Of a stretch of 64,000 bases of DNA, positions 16,006 to 24,120 are shown in pieces. Within the stretch, counting starts at the first letter, position 1, and each line of letters starts with the position of its first letter. The notes beneath the pieces are model-generated. The model saw only the letters and a program-made list of their open reading frames with translations, did not search any database and was not told the origin of the DNA. The position numbers and the translations under genes are program-made. Source of the stretch: an uncultured Candidatus Actinomarina sp. (GTDB taxonomy: Bacteria > Actinomycetota > Acidimicrobiia > Actinomarinales > Actinomarinaceae); assembly GCA_902619825.1 (NCBI GenBank), contig CACNFT010000002.1, forward strand, positions 62,001 to 126,000, given 5' to 3'.

Positions 16006-16638
16006 ATGTTCGGAATTTACTGGGATTGTGATGGAACAATTATGGATACGGAAAAATCATATGCTTATGCATGGAAAGATTTTTTATCTAGTAAAGGATT
16101 AGATCTACCGATAGAAGAGTTTGATAAATTTGTTGGGATAGATGACAGAATCGTACATGCTGAATTCTCTCAGATTGTTGAACTTGATAATTTCGATTCG
16201 ACAATGGATGAGCTTCATAAAATTATGAGAGTAGAGTTTTCTGAAAAGATACTCTTTAAGGATTCCTTGCAATGCTTGAAAGAATTCCATGGAGATGTCT
16301 TGCAAGCTTGTGTATCAGCATCTCCAAAAGAGGTTCTAAACTTTAAATTACAAGATGCAAAAATTATTAACTATTTCGATCATGTCATAGGTGGAAATGA
16401 AGTTTCGAATAACAAGCCTAGTCCCGACATATATTTAAAAGCTATTGATGAATTAGGTACTACAAAAAATATTATCGTTGAAGATAGTCCAACTGGTATT
16501 TTGTCTGGAAAAGAATCGAATAATTTTGTTATCGCTGTAGACAGAGGTATGTTTACCAAAGATCAACTTTCAAGCGCTGATTTAATAGTAAATGAATTAG
16601 ATCCAATTAATATTAGATCATTACTTCAAACCCTTTAA
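16006..16638 (+). CDS. HAD-superfamily phosphatase/phosphomutase, beta-phosphoglucomutase-like
   Basis: A 210-residue HAD hydrolase. Motif I is WDCDGTIMDTE with the nucleophile Asp8 and acid/base Asp10; the Thr/Ser of motif II is in CVSASP; the motif III Lys is in NNKPSPDIYLKA; motif IV is VEDSPTGI. The cap inserted after motif I places it in the beta-phosphoglucomutase/phosphoglycolate phosphatase branch. It follows ddl by three bases and is the last gene of the cell-wall operon. The substrate is not predictable. Confidence 0.88.
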   Translation: MFGIYWDCDGTIMDTEKSYAYAWKDFLSSKGLDLPIEEFDKFVGIDDRIVHAEFSQIVELDNFDSTMDELHKIMRVEFSEKILFKDSLQCLKEFHGDVLQACVSASPKEVLNFKLQDAKIINYFDHVIGGNEVSNNKPSPDIYLKAIDELGTTKNIIVEDSPTGILSGKESNNFVIAVDRGMFTKDQLSSADLIVNELDPINIRSLLQTL

Positions 16639-16670
16639 TATTTGACTTTTTTTAAAATAAATTACAAAAC

Positions 16671-16699
16671 TGACTTAGGCGCAATATGTGACTAAGTCA
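16671..16699 (-). terminator. Hairpin between convergent genes, possible terminator
   Basis: TGACTTAG (16671-16678) and CTAAGTCA (16692-16699) form a perfect 8-bp stem with a 13-base loop. On the minus strand it is followed by GTTTTG and T-rich sequence, so it may end the photolyase/Ddn transcript; the 3' arm includes the stop codon of the Ddn-like gene. Confidence 0.45.
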
Positions 16700-17114
16700 T
16701 TTCTAATAACATTACTGGAATTTTTCTACTTGTTCTGTTCTGGTACTGTTCATAAACCCCATTATTCATAAAGTCCATTTTTTTCCACCATTCAATTCTT
16801 TCAAGATCATAAATTTCTCTAGCCACTACATTAAATCTTTCTCTACCTATTTGGATTTTTGCTTCCGGATTGTTTTTAAGATTGTGGTACCAACCTGGAT
16901 TTTTAGGATTGCCACCTTTAGAAGCTACTATACAAATTAAATTTTTCTCTTTTAAATACACAAGGACGTTTTTACGCAATTTTCCGGTTTTCCCTCCTAT
17001 ACTTTCAAGAATTAAACAAGGTCTGTCAGATATTGTTTTTCCAAATCTTCCGTTTGAATAGATATAAATATAGTTATGTAAAAACAGTACAAAAAATATA
17101 ATATTTCTTCTCAT
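16692..17114 (-). CDS. Deazaflavin (F420)-dependent nitroreductase family protein, Ddn-like
   Basis: A 140-residue protein of the Ddn/F420H2-dependent quinone reductase family (split beta-barrel). An N-terminal hydrophobic segment precedes GRFGKTISDRPCLILESIGGKTGK, and SKGGNPKNPGWYHNLKNNPEA is the family F420-binding signature. Members reduce menaquinone or nitro compounds at the membrane. The start is the ATG at 17114, which overlaps the photolyase stop (ATGA) and suggests coupling; an ATG at 17141 would overlap that gene by 31 bases. Coupling to a photolyase is suggestive because many photolyases use a deazaflavin antenna. Confidence 0.85.
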   Translation of the reverse strand: MRRNIIFFVLFLHNYIYIYSNGRFGKTISDRPCLILESIGGKTGKLRKNVLVYLKEKNLICIVASKGGNPKNPGWYHNLKNNPEAKIQIGRERFNVVAREIYDLERIEWWKKMDFMNNGVYEQYQNRTSRKIPVMLLEMT

Positions 17115-18307
17115 TGAGCTAATTTTATTTTTTTTCTCCACGCAGAGAAACTTCTTGGATAAAAATCGATTGGAGCAACTAATCTATTTGCTGGAAACTC
17201 CATGGAGGGTTTTATTTGCTGGGTTATCCTTTTATATTTTGGTACTGGTGCAAATGTAGATGCGTAATTTATACCAGATAATACATCTAGTGGATTGTCT
17301 AGATAAACTTTAAGCTCTCTTTTTTCATTAATCTCCTTCAAAGTATCCAGTAAAAAAATAATTCTCTTTGTTGATAAATCTAAACTTTTTAACAACTTTA
17401 TATCGAATATAAACACTACTGGAAGGTCTGAAAGATTATTTAAAGCAGGATCTTCATCACCAAGTGATTCTCCATTAATCCATACAAAATCAGGTTTTTG
17501 GTCAGAAGTTAATACTGTTTTTGGTCCAAAATTTTTTTCTATGTCTAAATCTACCTTGATATCTTTACTAGAGATACTCATTACTTCTGGCCAATTTTCA
17601 ATAGGACAATTATTTATCAATTCACATTCTTTACATATTTTTGGTGCTCTTTTATTGACTTGGAATTTTGAAAACCCATATATCTTCCCTGTTTGAGAAC
17701 CCATTACCCAGTGCCAACCTAATCTATTTGCAAATCTAGAGCCATCTACAAGATGCTTGTACATGTAATTTTCACTTTCTAGCCAGTACTGATTTGTTCT
17801 AAACATCTGATGTGATGAGTACCACATTCTGGTTTGATTTACCATGTAACCTGTTGATTCGAGTTCTTGTTCTACCGTTGAAATACAGTTCATTTTGTCG
17901 TTTTCAACTACTTCGTTAGGATCATTTTGAACATAAAAATTTAGAAATTCCCTGTTCTGGCTTCCAACAATGGCATATAGATGCCTAGAAAATTCTTGCC
18001 ATAAAAGCTCATCTCTAAATTTAGTTTTATCTTGATATTCAAACGAATCTACGTGTTTCCATACTTCATTAAGACTCAAAAGACCATGTCTTATATATGG
18101 TGATAAGTATGAAGATCCCCTTTTTTCAGTTGGATATACATTGTTTCTCTTTTTTGCATAACCATTAATGTCCAAATTGTTAAGGGCTTTATCTGCAAAT
18201 GACTGTCCACCTTTGAATATAGACTCCTGGTAATCATCACAAGTAATATCTTTAAAGAATGTATTTACTATTTCTTCGTTACTTGATTTTAAATTAATTT
18301 CAGGCAT
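17111..18307 (-). CDS. Photolyase/cryptochrome-like protein with domains in swapped order
   Basis: A 398-residue protein. Residues 30-240 match the FAD-binding helical domain of photolyases: SSYLSPYIRHGLLS, LLWQEFSRHLY, then Cys141 in MNCISTVEQELESTGYMVNQTRM, and the late WHWVMGSQTGK segment. Cys141, Cys225, Cys228 and Cys234 (CKECELINNCPIENW) correspond to the [4Fe-4S] ligands of the PhrB/CryB-type bacterial enzymes. Residues 272-360 look like the alpha/beta antenna domain that is normally N-terminal: FVWINGESLGDEDPAL, PVVFIFD, STKRIIFLLDTLKEI and VYLDNPLDVL. The order is therefore FAD domain then alpha/beta domain, a circular permutation. DNA repair or light sensing is inferred; no upstream gene supplies a normal N-terminus. 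Confidence 0.8.
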   Translation of the reverse strand: MPEINLKSSNEEIVNTFFKDITCDDYQESIFKGGQSFADKALNNLDINGYAKKRNNVYPTEKRGSSYLSPYIRHGLLSLNEVWKHVDSFEYQDKTKFRDELLWQEFSRHLYAIVGSQNREFLNFYVQNDPNEVVENDKMNCISTVEQELESTGYMVNQTRMWYSSHQMFRTNQYWLESENYMYKHLVDGSRFANRLGWHWVMGSQTGKIYGFSKFQVNKRAPKICKECELINNCPIENWPEVMSISSKDIKVDLDIEKNFGPKTVLTSDQKPDFVWINGESLGDEDPALNNLSDLPVVFIFDIKLLKSLDLSTKRIIFLLDTLKEINEKRELKVYLDNPLDVLSGINYASTFAPVPKYKRITQQIKPSMEFPANRLVAPIDFYPRSFSAWRKKIKLAQ

Positions 18308-18314
18308 CTAAAAA

Positions 18315-18530
18315 TTAATAGTCACCTTGACCAATTTTGACGTTTGAAATGATTTTGATATCCTCTTCTTCCACGATATCGAAATTTATTCTTTGTCCTT
18401 GTCTTAAAGTTCTAAATATAGAACCTTTTAGCGAACCGGCTTTTAAATAAACTTCTGATTTATCACTGTCTAGAACTACAATACCGTTACCTGAATTAGG
18501 ATCGTACGACTTTACAACCCCCTGAGCCAT
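18315..18530 (-). CDS. Divergent cold-shock-domain protein
   Basis: A 71-residue protein with the five-strand layout of a cold-shock domain: GVVKSYDPNSGNGIVVLD for strands 1-2, then SEVYLKAGSLKG and LRQGQRINFDIVE for the later strands. The usual RNP1 (KGFGFI) and RNP2 (VFVHF) aromatic residues are mostly replaced, so nucleic-acid binding may be weaker or altered. It begins in the TAATG overlap with rpmB and would be made together with L28, which hints at a ribosome or RNA-linked role. Confidence 0.72.
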   Translation of the reverse strand: MAQGVVKSYDPNSGNGIVVLDSDKSEVYLKAGSLKGSIFRTLRQGQRINFDIVEEEDIKIISNVKIGQGDY

Positions 18531-18766
18531 TAAACTTTTTCGCCTCTTTGTCTAATATCTCTTACAACAGATTCAATACCACGCTTGTCGATGATTTTAT
18601 TTCCTTTTGTGCTAACTTTTAACTTTATCCATCTTTTTTCGCTAGGTAGCCAATATTTTTTAGTTTGAATATTTGGTTTAAACCATCGTGGGTTTCTTTT
18701 ATGAGAAAAGGAAACATGTTTTCCTGACCTCGGCACTCTACCTGTAACTTGACATCTGTTAGCCAT
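18530..18766 (-). CDS. rpmB: 50S ribosomal protein L28
   Basis: A 78-residue L28, with the family start MANRCQVTGRVPRSGK, the SFSHKRNPRWFKPN segment and a basic C-terminal half. It is the Cys-poor, zinc-free form. The ATG at 18766 has GAGGG at a normal distance; an in-frame codon 21 bases upstream is not needed. It heads an apparent operon with the cold-shock-domain protein and is divergent from recG, a common bacterial neighbour of rpmB. Confidence 0.96.
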   Translation of the reverse strand: MANRCQVTGRVPRSGKHVSFSHKRNPRWFKPNIQTKKYWLPSEKRWIKLKVSTKGNKIIDKRGIESVVRDIRQRGEKV

Positions 18767-18783
18767 ATAATTCCCTCTAAAAT

Positions 18784-18818
18784 ACAAGTATAACTATAAC
18801 TTGTCTAATAATTATTAG
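18784..18818. promoter_or_regulatory. Divergent promoter region between rpmB and recG with dyads
   Basis: ACAAGT (18784-18789) and ACTTGT (18799-18804) form an inverted repeat around a nine-base centre that contains TATAAC/TATAGT-like boxes on both strands. It is followed by the perfect 14-base palindrome CTAATAATTATTAG (18805-18818). The dyads could be operators or simply symmetrical AT-rich promoter sequence. Confidence 0.35.
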
Positions 18819-18859
18819 GTACTTTGATTTTAAATCTTTTTAGGTATTGTTTGATTGTG

Positions 18860-20950
18860 ATGGAGAGAAGTTTAAGTTATTTAAGTGAAATTTCAGTTTC
18901 TGAATTGAAAGGCTTTGGTGAGAAAAGAATTAATTCTCTGAAGAAGCATGGAATCAATTCAGTTACAGATCTGATAAGAATCTTTCCTAGAAAACATTAC
19001 GACCGATCAAAAATTATGAACTTAAGCGAAGTTCCACCAAATATTGAAAAAGAGATAACTATATTTGGCAAAATTACCGATATTTCAGTTTTTACAACAA
19101 AGACAAGACTCAGAATTACTACTTTAACTATTAATGACGAAACCGGAATTGCAAGAGCAAAATGGTTTGGTCCTCAATACATAGAAAGTAGATTCAAAAA
19201 AGATGATATTGTTGCGGTTGCAGGTGTTCCTGATGTCAAAAAAACAGGAACTGTAGAATTTAAGAATCCAGTTATTGAGTCTTTCTCATCCGAGCAAGAC
19301 CTTTCAGAAACAGGTTCATTCATATCTTTTTATCCAAAAATTGATGGTGTACCAAACAAAGTATTAAGAAGTGGTATTAAACAAGCTTTGGAAAGAATTC
19401 CAGAATTAAAGGATATTATCCCAGATAAAGATAGAAACAAATTTTCTCTTTATACAAGATTAGACAGTTATCAGAAAATCCATTTTCCTGAAAGTTTTGA
19501 GGAATATAAATTAGCAAAAAAACGACTTGCTTTTGATGAATTCATATATTTACAAAGCTTATTTAGTCATTCAAAAGACATTTATAAAACAGAACAAAAA
19601 TCTTATTCAATGAAAATAGATTCCTCATTATTAAAGAGTTTTGAATCAAAAATACCATTTTCACTAACCAATTCGCAAAAAAGTTGTATTAAGGAAATTT
19701 TTGAGGATCTTAGTAGTAATTCCCCAATGAAAAGATTGCTTCAAGGCGATGTTGGATCTGGTAAAACTATTGTTGCTGCAGCTGGTGTCTATGCAGCTAT
19801 TGAGAATGGAAAGCAAGTTGCATTAATGGCCCCAACGGAAGTTTTAGCAGAACAGCATTTAAATTCTTTTGAAAAGTATCTGAATTTTTTTGATATAGAT
19901 ATGCATATTCTGACATCATCTGTAAAAGATAGAAAAAGCGTTATGAAAGTAATCGAAAACGGTGACCCAGCATTGATAATTGGGACACACGCATTAATTC
20001 AGGAAAACGTAAAATTTAATAATTTAGGATTGGCAATTATTGATGAACAGCAACGGTTCGGAGTAGAGCAAAGAAAAAAATTAATGATAAGTGATGATTT
20101 AACACCTCATCAGTTAGTAATGACTGCAACTCCAATTCCAAGAACAACTGCTCTTGCAATATATGGAGATCTAGAGCTCTCAATTATTAATGAAATGCCT
20201 CCAGGAAGAAAAAAAATTAATTCGAAAGTTTTTGCTGGAGGAAAACGTGAAAGTAATGAAGTTTTTAACATTGCACGTGAGCATTTGGAAAAAAAATCAC
20301 AAATTTTTGTTGTTTGCCCATACATTGAAGAAAGTGAAAATAGTGATATTAAAGCTGCTGAAAAAGTATATGAGTTATATAAGTCAGAATTCAACAAATA
20401 TAATGTCGAGTTACTTCATGGAAAAATGAAAGCCGATGAAAAAGAAAATAAAATGCTAAAAATGAAGAATGGTGAAATTGACATCATGGTATCAACAGTT
20501 GTCATTGAAGTTGGTATTGATATCACAAACGCAACATTGATGATAATTGAAAGTGCCGAAAGATTTGGTTTAAACCAATTACATCAACTCAGAGGAAGAG
20601 TTGGTAGAGGAGATAAACAATCTGAATGTATATTTCATATCACAGAAGGAAAAAGTTTTTCAAAGATAACTAAAGATGGGCAGGAAAGGTTAAATGCAAT
20701 AGAACAAAACGATGATGGTTTTAAATTATCTGAGTTAGATTTACAAATACGTGGAGAAGGTAAAGTTACTGGTACATCTCAGTCTGGATTATCAGATCTC
20801 AAGATTGCTAATTTACGAACTGATTATGAAATACTTGAAACCTCAAAAGAGTATTTTACAACTATGGAAGATGAGGAAATTAAATCAGAACTTTTTCTAG
20901 AAGCTAACTTATTGTTTCCAAACTTTGGTAAGACAAAAGATTCTACATGA
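18860..20950 (+). CDS. recG: ATP-dependent DNA helicase RecG
   Basis: A 696-residue RecG that regresses stalled forks and processes branched DNA. The N-terminal wedge/OB domain starts with VSELKGFGEKR and HYDRSK; the helicase core has Walker A GDVGSGKT, the DEQQ box in IDEQQRFGVEQR, TATPIPRT and the C-terminal QLRGRVGRG. The last domain includes QIRGEGKVTGTSQSG, the RecG-specific TRG-like region. The start at the ATG 18860 puts ten residues before the wedge; an earlier frame start at 18824 adds an unlikely hydrophobic dozen. It overlaps rsmD by four bases. Confidence 0.95.
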   Translation: MERSLSYLSEISVSELKGFGEKRINSLKKHGINSVTDLIRIFPRKHYDRSKIMNLSEVPPNIEKEITIFGKITDISVFTTKTRLRITTLTINDETGIARAKWFGPQYIESRFKKDDIVAVAGVPDVKKTGTVEFKNPVIESFSSEQDLSETGSFISFYPKIDGVPNKVLRSGIKQALERIPELKDIIPDKDRNKFSLYTRLDSYQKIHFPESFEEYKLAKKRLAFDEFIYLQSLFSHSKDIYKTEQKSYSMKIDSSLLKSFESKIPFSLTNSQKSCIKEIFEDLSSNSPMKRLLQGDVGSGKTIVAAAGVYAAIENGKQVALMAPTEVLAEQHLNSFEKYLNFFDIDMHILTSSVKDRKSVMKVIENGDPALIIGTHALIQENVKFNNLGLAIIDEQQRFGVEQRKKLMISDDLTPHQLVMTATPIPRTTALAIYGDLELSIINEMPPGRKKINSKVFAGGKRESNEVFNIAREHLEKKSQIFVVCPYIEESENSDIKAAEKVYELYKSEFNKYNVELLHGKMKADEKENKMLKMKNGEIDIMVSTVVIEVGIDITNATLMIIESAERFGLNQLHQLRGRVGRGDKQSECIFHITEGKSFSKITKDGQERLNAIEQNDDGFKLSELDLQIRGEGKVTGTSQSGLSDLKIANLRTDYEILETSKEYFTTMEDEEIKSELFLEANLLFPNFGKTKDST

Positions 20951-21504
20951 GAATTATTGCTGGAAAATTTAAGGGGTTGAACATTAAAACTATTAATGAT
21001 CCATCAACACGACCAATGATGAGTAGGGCTCGGGAAGGCATATTCAATTCACTTCAAAATGACTTTAACAATTCTTTGGTACTTGATTTATTTGCGGGTT
21101 CTGGATCACTTGGTATTGAAGCGTTAAGCCGAGGTGCAAGCTTTGTTACTTTTGTAGATTCATCGGTAGATTGTAAAAAAATTATAGATAAAAATTTATC
21201 CGATATTGATCAAAATTTTACCGTTCTTGTTTTAAGCGTCCACGATTACATTACTCAATCTGAGAAAAAATTTGATATTATTTTTTATGATCCACCATTC
21301 TCTTTGTCAGTTAACGATATAAATACGGACTTAAACACTATACAAAATTTAATGGGAAATAACTCAAAACTTATTATCCATAGACATAAAAGTACAGAGC
21401 AGTTTGTTTATCCAGAAGGACTAGAATTATATATGGAAAAAAAATATGGCCAAAGTAATATAACAATATTGAAAAATGAAAATTTTAATACCAGGATCAT
21501 TTGA
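20947..21504 (+). CDS. rsmD: 16S rRNA (guanine-966-N2)-methyltransferase
   Basis: A 185-residue class-I SAM methyltransferase that modifies G966 of 16S rRNA in the 30S subunit. The family start MRIIAGKFKGLNI, the TRPMMSRAREGIFNSL block, the SAM motif LDLFAGSGSLGIEALSRGA and the catalytic YDPPF (NPPF-type) motif are all visible. It overlaps recG by four bases and coaD by 29 bases, the recG-rsmD-coaD order typical of many bacteria. Confidence 0.95.
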   Translation: MRIIAGKFKGLNIKTINDPSTRPMMSRAREGIFNSLQNDFNNSLVLDLFAGSGSLGIEALSRGASFVTFVDSSVDCKKIIDKNLSDIDQNFTVLVLSVHDYITQSEKKFDIIFYDPPFSLSVNDINTDLNTIQNLMGNNSKLIIHRHKSTEQFVYPEGLELYMEKKYGQSNITILKNENFNTRII

Positions 21505-21940
21505 CCCACCAACAAATGGACATATCGATGTCATTAAACGATCATCTAGTGTTTTTGACGAGGTGATTGTTGGAGTTGTTGTAAATCCACAAAAAGAGTC
21601 AATGTTTGATGTAAGTGAAAGGGAAAGTATGTTGATTGAAATTTTAAAAGATTACAAAAATGTGGAAATTAAAAGTTTTGAAGGATTACTGGTGGATTTT
21701 GCTAAACAGATGAAGGTAAGTGCAATTGTAAAAGGTTTAAGAGCGATGACAGATTTTGATTATGAATTTCAAATGGCTCAAATGAATTTCAATTTGGCAG
21801 ATTTTGAAACAATATTTATTCCAGCTTCTCCAGAATATGGATATGTTTCAAGCTCAATGGTAAAAGAAATATTTTCATACGGTGGCGATGTCAATGCACT
21901 AGTTCCATCAATTGTCGTTGAGAGACTAAAAGATGTCTAA
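21476..21940 (+). CDS. coaD: Phosphopantetheine adenylyltransferase
   Basis: A 154-residue CoaD, the hexameric enzyme that makes dephospho-CoA from 4'-phosphopantetheine and ATP. The nucleotidyltransferase motif GSFDPPTNGHIDVI at the start contains the T/HxGH signature, KGLRAMTDFDYEFQMAQMN is the family-specific helix and YVSSSMVKEI the ISSTxVRE-type motif. Its start lies inside the 3' end of rsmD in another frame, a 29-base overlap, and it overlaps the next gene by eight bases. Confidence 0.96.
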   Translation: MKILIPGSFDPPTNGHIDVIKRSSSVFDEVIVGVVVNPQKESMFDVSERESMLIEILKDYKNVEIKSFEGLLVDFAKQMKVSAIVKGLRAMTDFDYEFQMAQMNFNLADFETIFIPASPEYGYVSSSMVKEIFSYGGDVNALVPSIVVERLKDV

Positions 21941-22436
21941 AGAGGAAATATCTATTGAAGATGTCGTAAGTGGACAAGTAAAAATGGAATATGTTGATCA
22001 ACTAGAATTACTAAGAGAAAATTTGTCTTCAAACTCTTTTTTAAACAATAAATCTAATAAAAAAGAACTACTTAAGCTTGTTGAAAACTTAATTGATTTA
22101 ATGCCTGTCGAACTTCGAACTGCAAGATTTATTGTCCGAGAGCAAGAACTCTATTTAAAAAAAGCAAAGGATGAAGCTGAGGAAATACTTGCTAATGCTG
22201 ACAAAGAGTCATCAAGATTAATATCAGAATCCTTTGTTTTACAAGAAGCAGTTGTAGAAGCTAATGCCCTTGTAAAACAAGCTGAACAAGAAGCAATTTT
22301 AAATAGAGCTAATGTTGAAGATAAACTTGACACTAAGCTTCAAGAAATTCAATTAAAATTTGATGAATTGAATGAAATTATTGAACGCGAGAAATCAAAC
22401 TTAAGACAACCTAGAAAAATTTCTGATCCTGAATAA
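21933..22436 (+). CDS. Coiled-coil protein, DivIVA/SepIVA-like
   Basis: A 167-residue soluble protein that is almost all helix, with a long coiled coil from about residue 60 to 160 (AKDEAEEILANADKESSRL, then VKQAEQEAILNRA). In mycobacteria the same place, between coaD and the YceD gene, holds a DivIVA-domain protein (SepIVA, Rv2927c) needed for septation. That position and the repeated Ala/Glu heptads are the basis of this call. The N-terminal DivIVA motif is not clearly present, so a general scaffold or an ATP-synthase-b-like coiled coil is possible. Confidence 0.6.
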   Translation: MSKEEISIEDVVSGQVKMEYVDQLELLRENLSSNSFLNNKSNKKELLKLVENLIDLMPVELRTARFIVREQELYLKKAKDEAEEILANADKESSRLISESFVLQEAVVEANALVKQAEQEAILNRANVEDKLDTKLQEIQLKFDELNEIIEREKSNLRQPRKISDPE

Positions 22437-22441
22437 ACTAA

Positions 22442-22942
22442 ATGAATAAGCTTCAAACTCAATTTGATGTAAGTTCACTTTTACTAAGCGATAACAGTAT
22501 TCATTTTGATGTACATGGTGTTTTTGATGTCAAATATGCTGGAAATGAAACCTTAAAAGACAAAACAATAAATCTAAAATTGGAAATTAGTAGTTTGTAT
22601 GAAAAATTTTGGATAATTATGGATTTAGATTTTGATTTTAAGTCAGAGTGCTCAAGGTGTCTTGATGAAAATAATATTAATAAGCAAAGTACTTTGAAAT
22701 TAGATTTTTATAAGAATCAGGAAAATGACTATGAGATTGACTTTAATTTAGAAAAAATTGATTTGTCACCAGTTATTTCTGAAGCGATTTTAAACGAAAT
22801 GAAAATTCAATATATATGTAAATCAAGCTGTAAAGGCTTATGTTCAGATTGTGGTAAAAACCAAAATTTATTTGAATGCAAACATCCGAAAAAAAATATA
22901 AAAGAAAGTCCATTTTCTTCTCTAAGTGAGCTAGATTTGTAA
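22442..22942 (+). CDS. yceD: YceD/DUF177 family protein
   Basis: A 166-residue DUF177 protein, the family encoded directly before rpmF in most bacteria and linked to 23S rRNA accumulation. The signature CSRCLDEN lies in the middle, and a Cys-rich tail (CKSSCKGLCSDCGKNQN, then a final Cys in ECKHP) probably binds zinc. The gene starts five bases after the coiled-coil gene and is followed by rpmF after 17 bases with AAAGG before that start. Confidence 0.9.
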   Translation: MNKLQTQFDVSSLLLSDNSIHFDVHGVFDVKYAGNETLKDKTINLKLEISSLYEKFWIIMDLDFDFKSECSRCLDENNINKQSTLKLDFYKNQENDYEIDFNLEKIDLSPVISEAILNEMKIQYICKSSCKGLCSDCGKNQNLFECKHPKKNIKESPFSSLSELDL

Positions 22943-22959
22943 GTTGAAAGGAAATAATT

Positions 22960-23142
22960 ATGGCAGTACCTAAGAAGAAAATGTCAAAATCTAGGACAAG
23001 AAGGCGTAAAGCTCAACATAAAGTAGCAAAACCGCATTATATAATTGATCCTGAAACTGGTGTTGCGAAACAATCTCATAGGGTTAATCCTGTTGATGGG
23101 ACTTATAATGGTCGCCAAGTTAAAGACCCTGAATCAAATTAA
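22960..23142 (+). CDS. rpmF: 50S ribosomal protein L32
   Basis: A 60-residue L32 with the invariant start MAVPKKKMSKSRTRRRKAQ and the following HYIIDPETG. It lacks the zinc-binding Cys pairs of the C+ form (no Cys at all). The start has GAAAGG at a normal distance. It belongs to the yceD-rpmF-plsX group, which links ribosome and lipid synthesis in many bacteria. Confidence 0.97.
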   Translation: MAVPKKKMSKSRTRRRKAQHKVAKPHYIIDPETGVAKQSHRVNPVDGTYNGRQVKDPESN

Positions 23143-23148
23143 TTAATC

Positions 23149-24120
23149 ATGAGTACGATTGCTGTTGATGCAATGGGTGGTGACTCTGCTCCTGAAGAAG
23201 TTGTAAAAGGAGCTATTCTTGCAAAAAAAGAAGGAGTCGATGTAATTCTTTCAGGTGACGAAAATCTTATTAAAAGCTATCTTGGTGATGAAAAAATACC
23301 GGTTATAAATTATCCACAAGTTATATCAATGGATGATGATCCTGCAAAAGCCATAAGATCAAATAAAGATTCCTCAATTATTGGAGCATTAAATTTAGTA
23401 AAGGAAAAAAAAGCTGACGCGGTATTTTCTGCAGGCTCAACAGGTGCAACACTTATTGGTGCAATTTCAGTATTAGGAAAAATTAAAGGTGTAACAAGAC
23501 CTACTATTGCATCTGTATTACCAGGTAAAGAAAAAGAGGTAATACTGGTTGATTCAGGGGCAAACTTAGAAGTAAAGCCAAAAGTTCTATATCAATTTGC
23601 AATCATGGGTTCAAAATTATCAGAACTTTTATTTGATATCGAAAATCCAAGAATTGGACTTATCAACAACGGTGAAGAAAGTTCAAAAGGAAGAGAATTA
23701 GAAAAAGCTACATTTAAACTTCTCAAATCATCACAATTAAATTTTATTGGAAATGTTGAAGGTAAAGATTTTGCAAATTCAAAAGTTGATGTTTTTGTTA
23801 CAGATGGTTTTACAGGGAATGTTGTACTAAAAACTTTGCAAGGAGTTGCAAAATTACAGCAAGATCTTATTTCAAAATCTTTAAAAGAAAATTTATTCAA
23901 ACCTCTTTTAATACCTGTAAAAAATGCAATATCACCTGTAAAAAGTATGCTTAATCCAAATTCAACGAATGGATCTTATTTACTTGGTGTTAATGGACTT
24001 GTAATTATTGGCCATGGTTCTTCAAACTCTGAAGCTATTAAGAACGCATTATTGTTTACAAGTAGAGCTGTAGAAAAGCGATTCATTAACAAATTTACAG
24101 AAGTTTCAAGTGAATTATGA
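23149..24120 (+). CDS. plsX: Phosphate acyltransferase PlsX
   Basis: A 323-residue PlsX, a peripheral membrane enzyme that makes acyl-phosphate from acyl-ACP for phosphatidic acid synthesis. The start IAVDAMGGDSAPEEVVKG is diagnostic; SAGSTGATL, DSGANLEVKP, NNGEESSKG and TDGFTGNVVLKT are further conserved blocks. It lies six bases after rpmF and overlaps rnc by four bases. plsC at 62518 would use its products after the glycerol-phosphate acyltransferase step. Confidence 0.96.
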   Translation: MSTIAVDAMGGDSAPEEVVKGAILAKKEGVDVILSGDENLIKSYLGDEKIPVINYPQVISMDDDPAKAIRSNKDSSIIGALNLVKEKKADAVFSAGSTGATLIGAISVLGKIKGVTRPTIASVLPGKEKEVILVDSGANLEVKPKVLYQFAIMGSKLSELLFDIENPRIGLINNGEESSKGRELEKATFKLLKSSQLNFIGNVEGKDFANSKVDVFVTDGFTGNVVLKTLQGVAKLQQDLISKSLKENLFKPLLIPVKNAISPVKSMLNPNSTNGSYLLGVNGLVIIGHGSSNSEAIKNALLFTSRAVEKRFINKFTEVSSEL

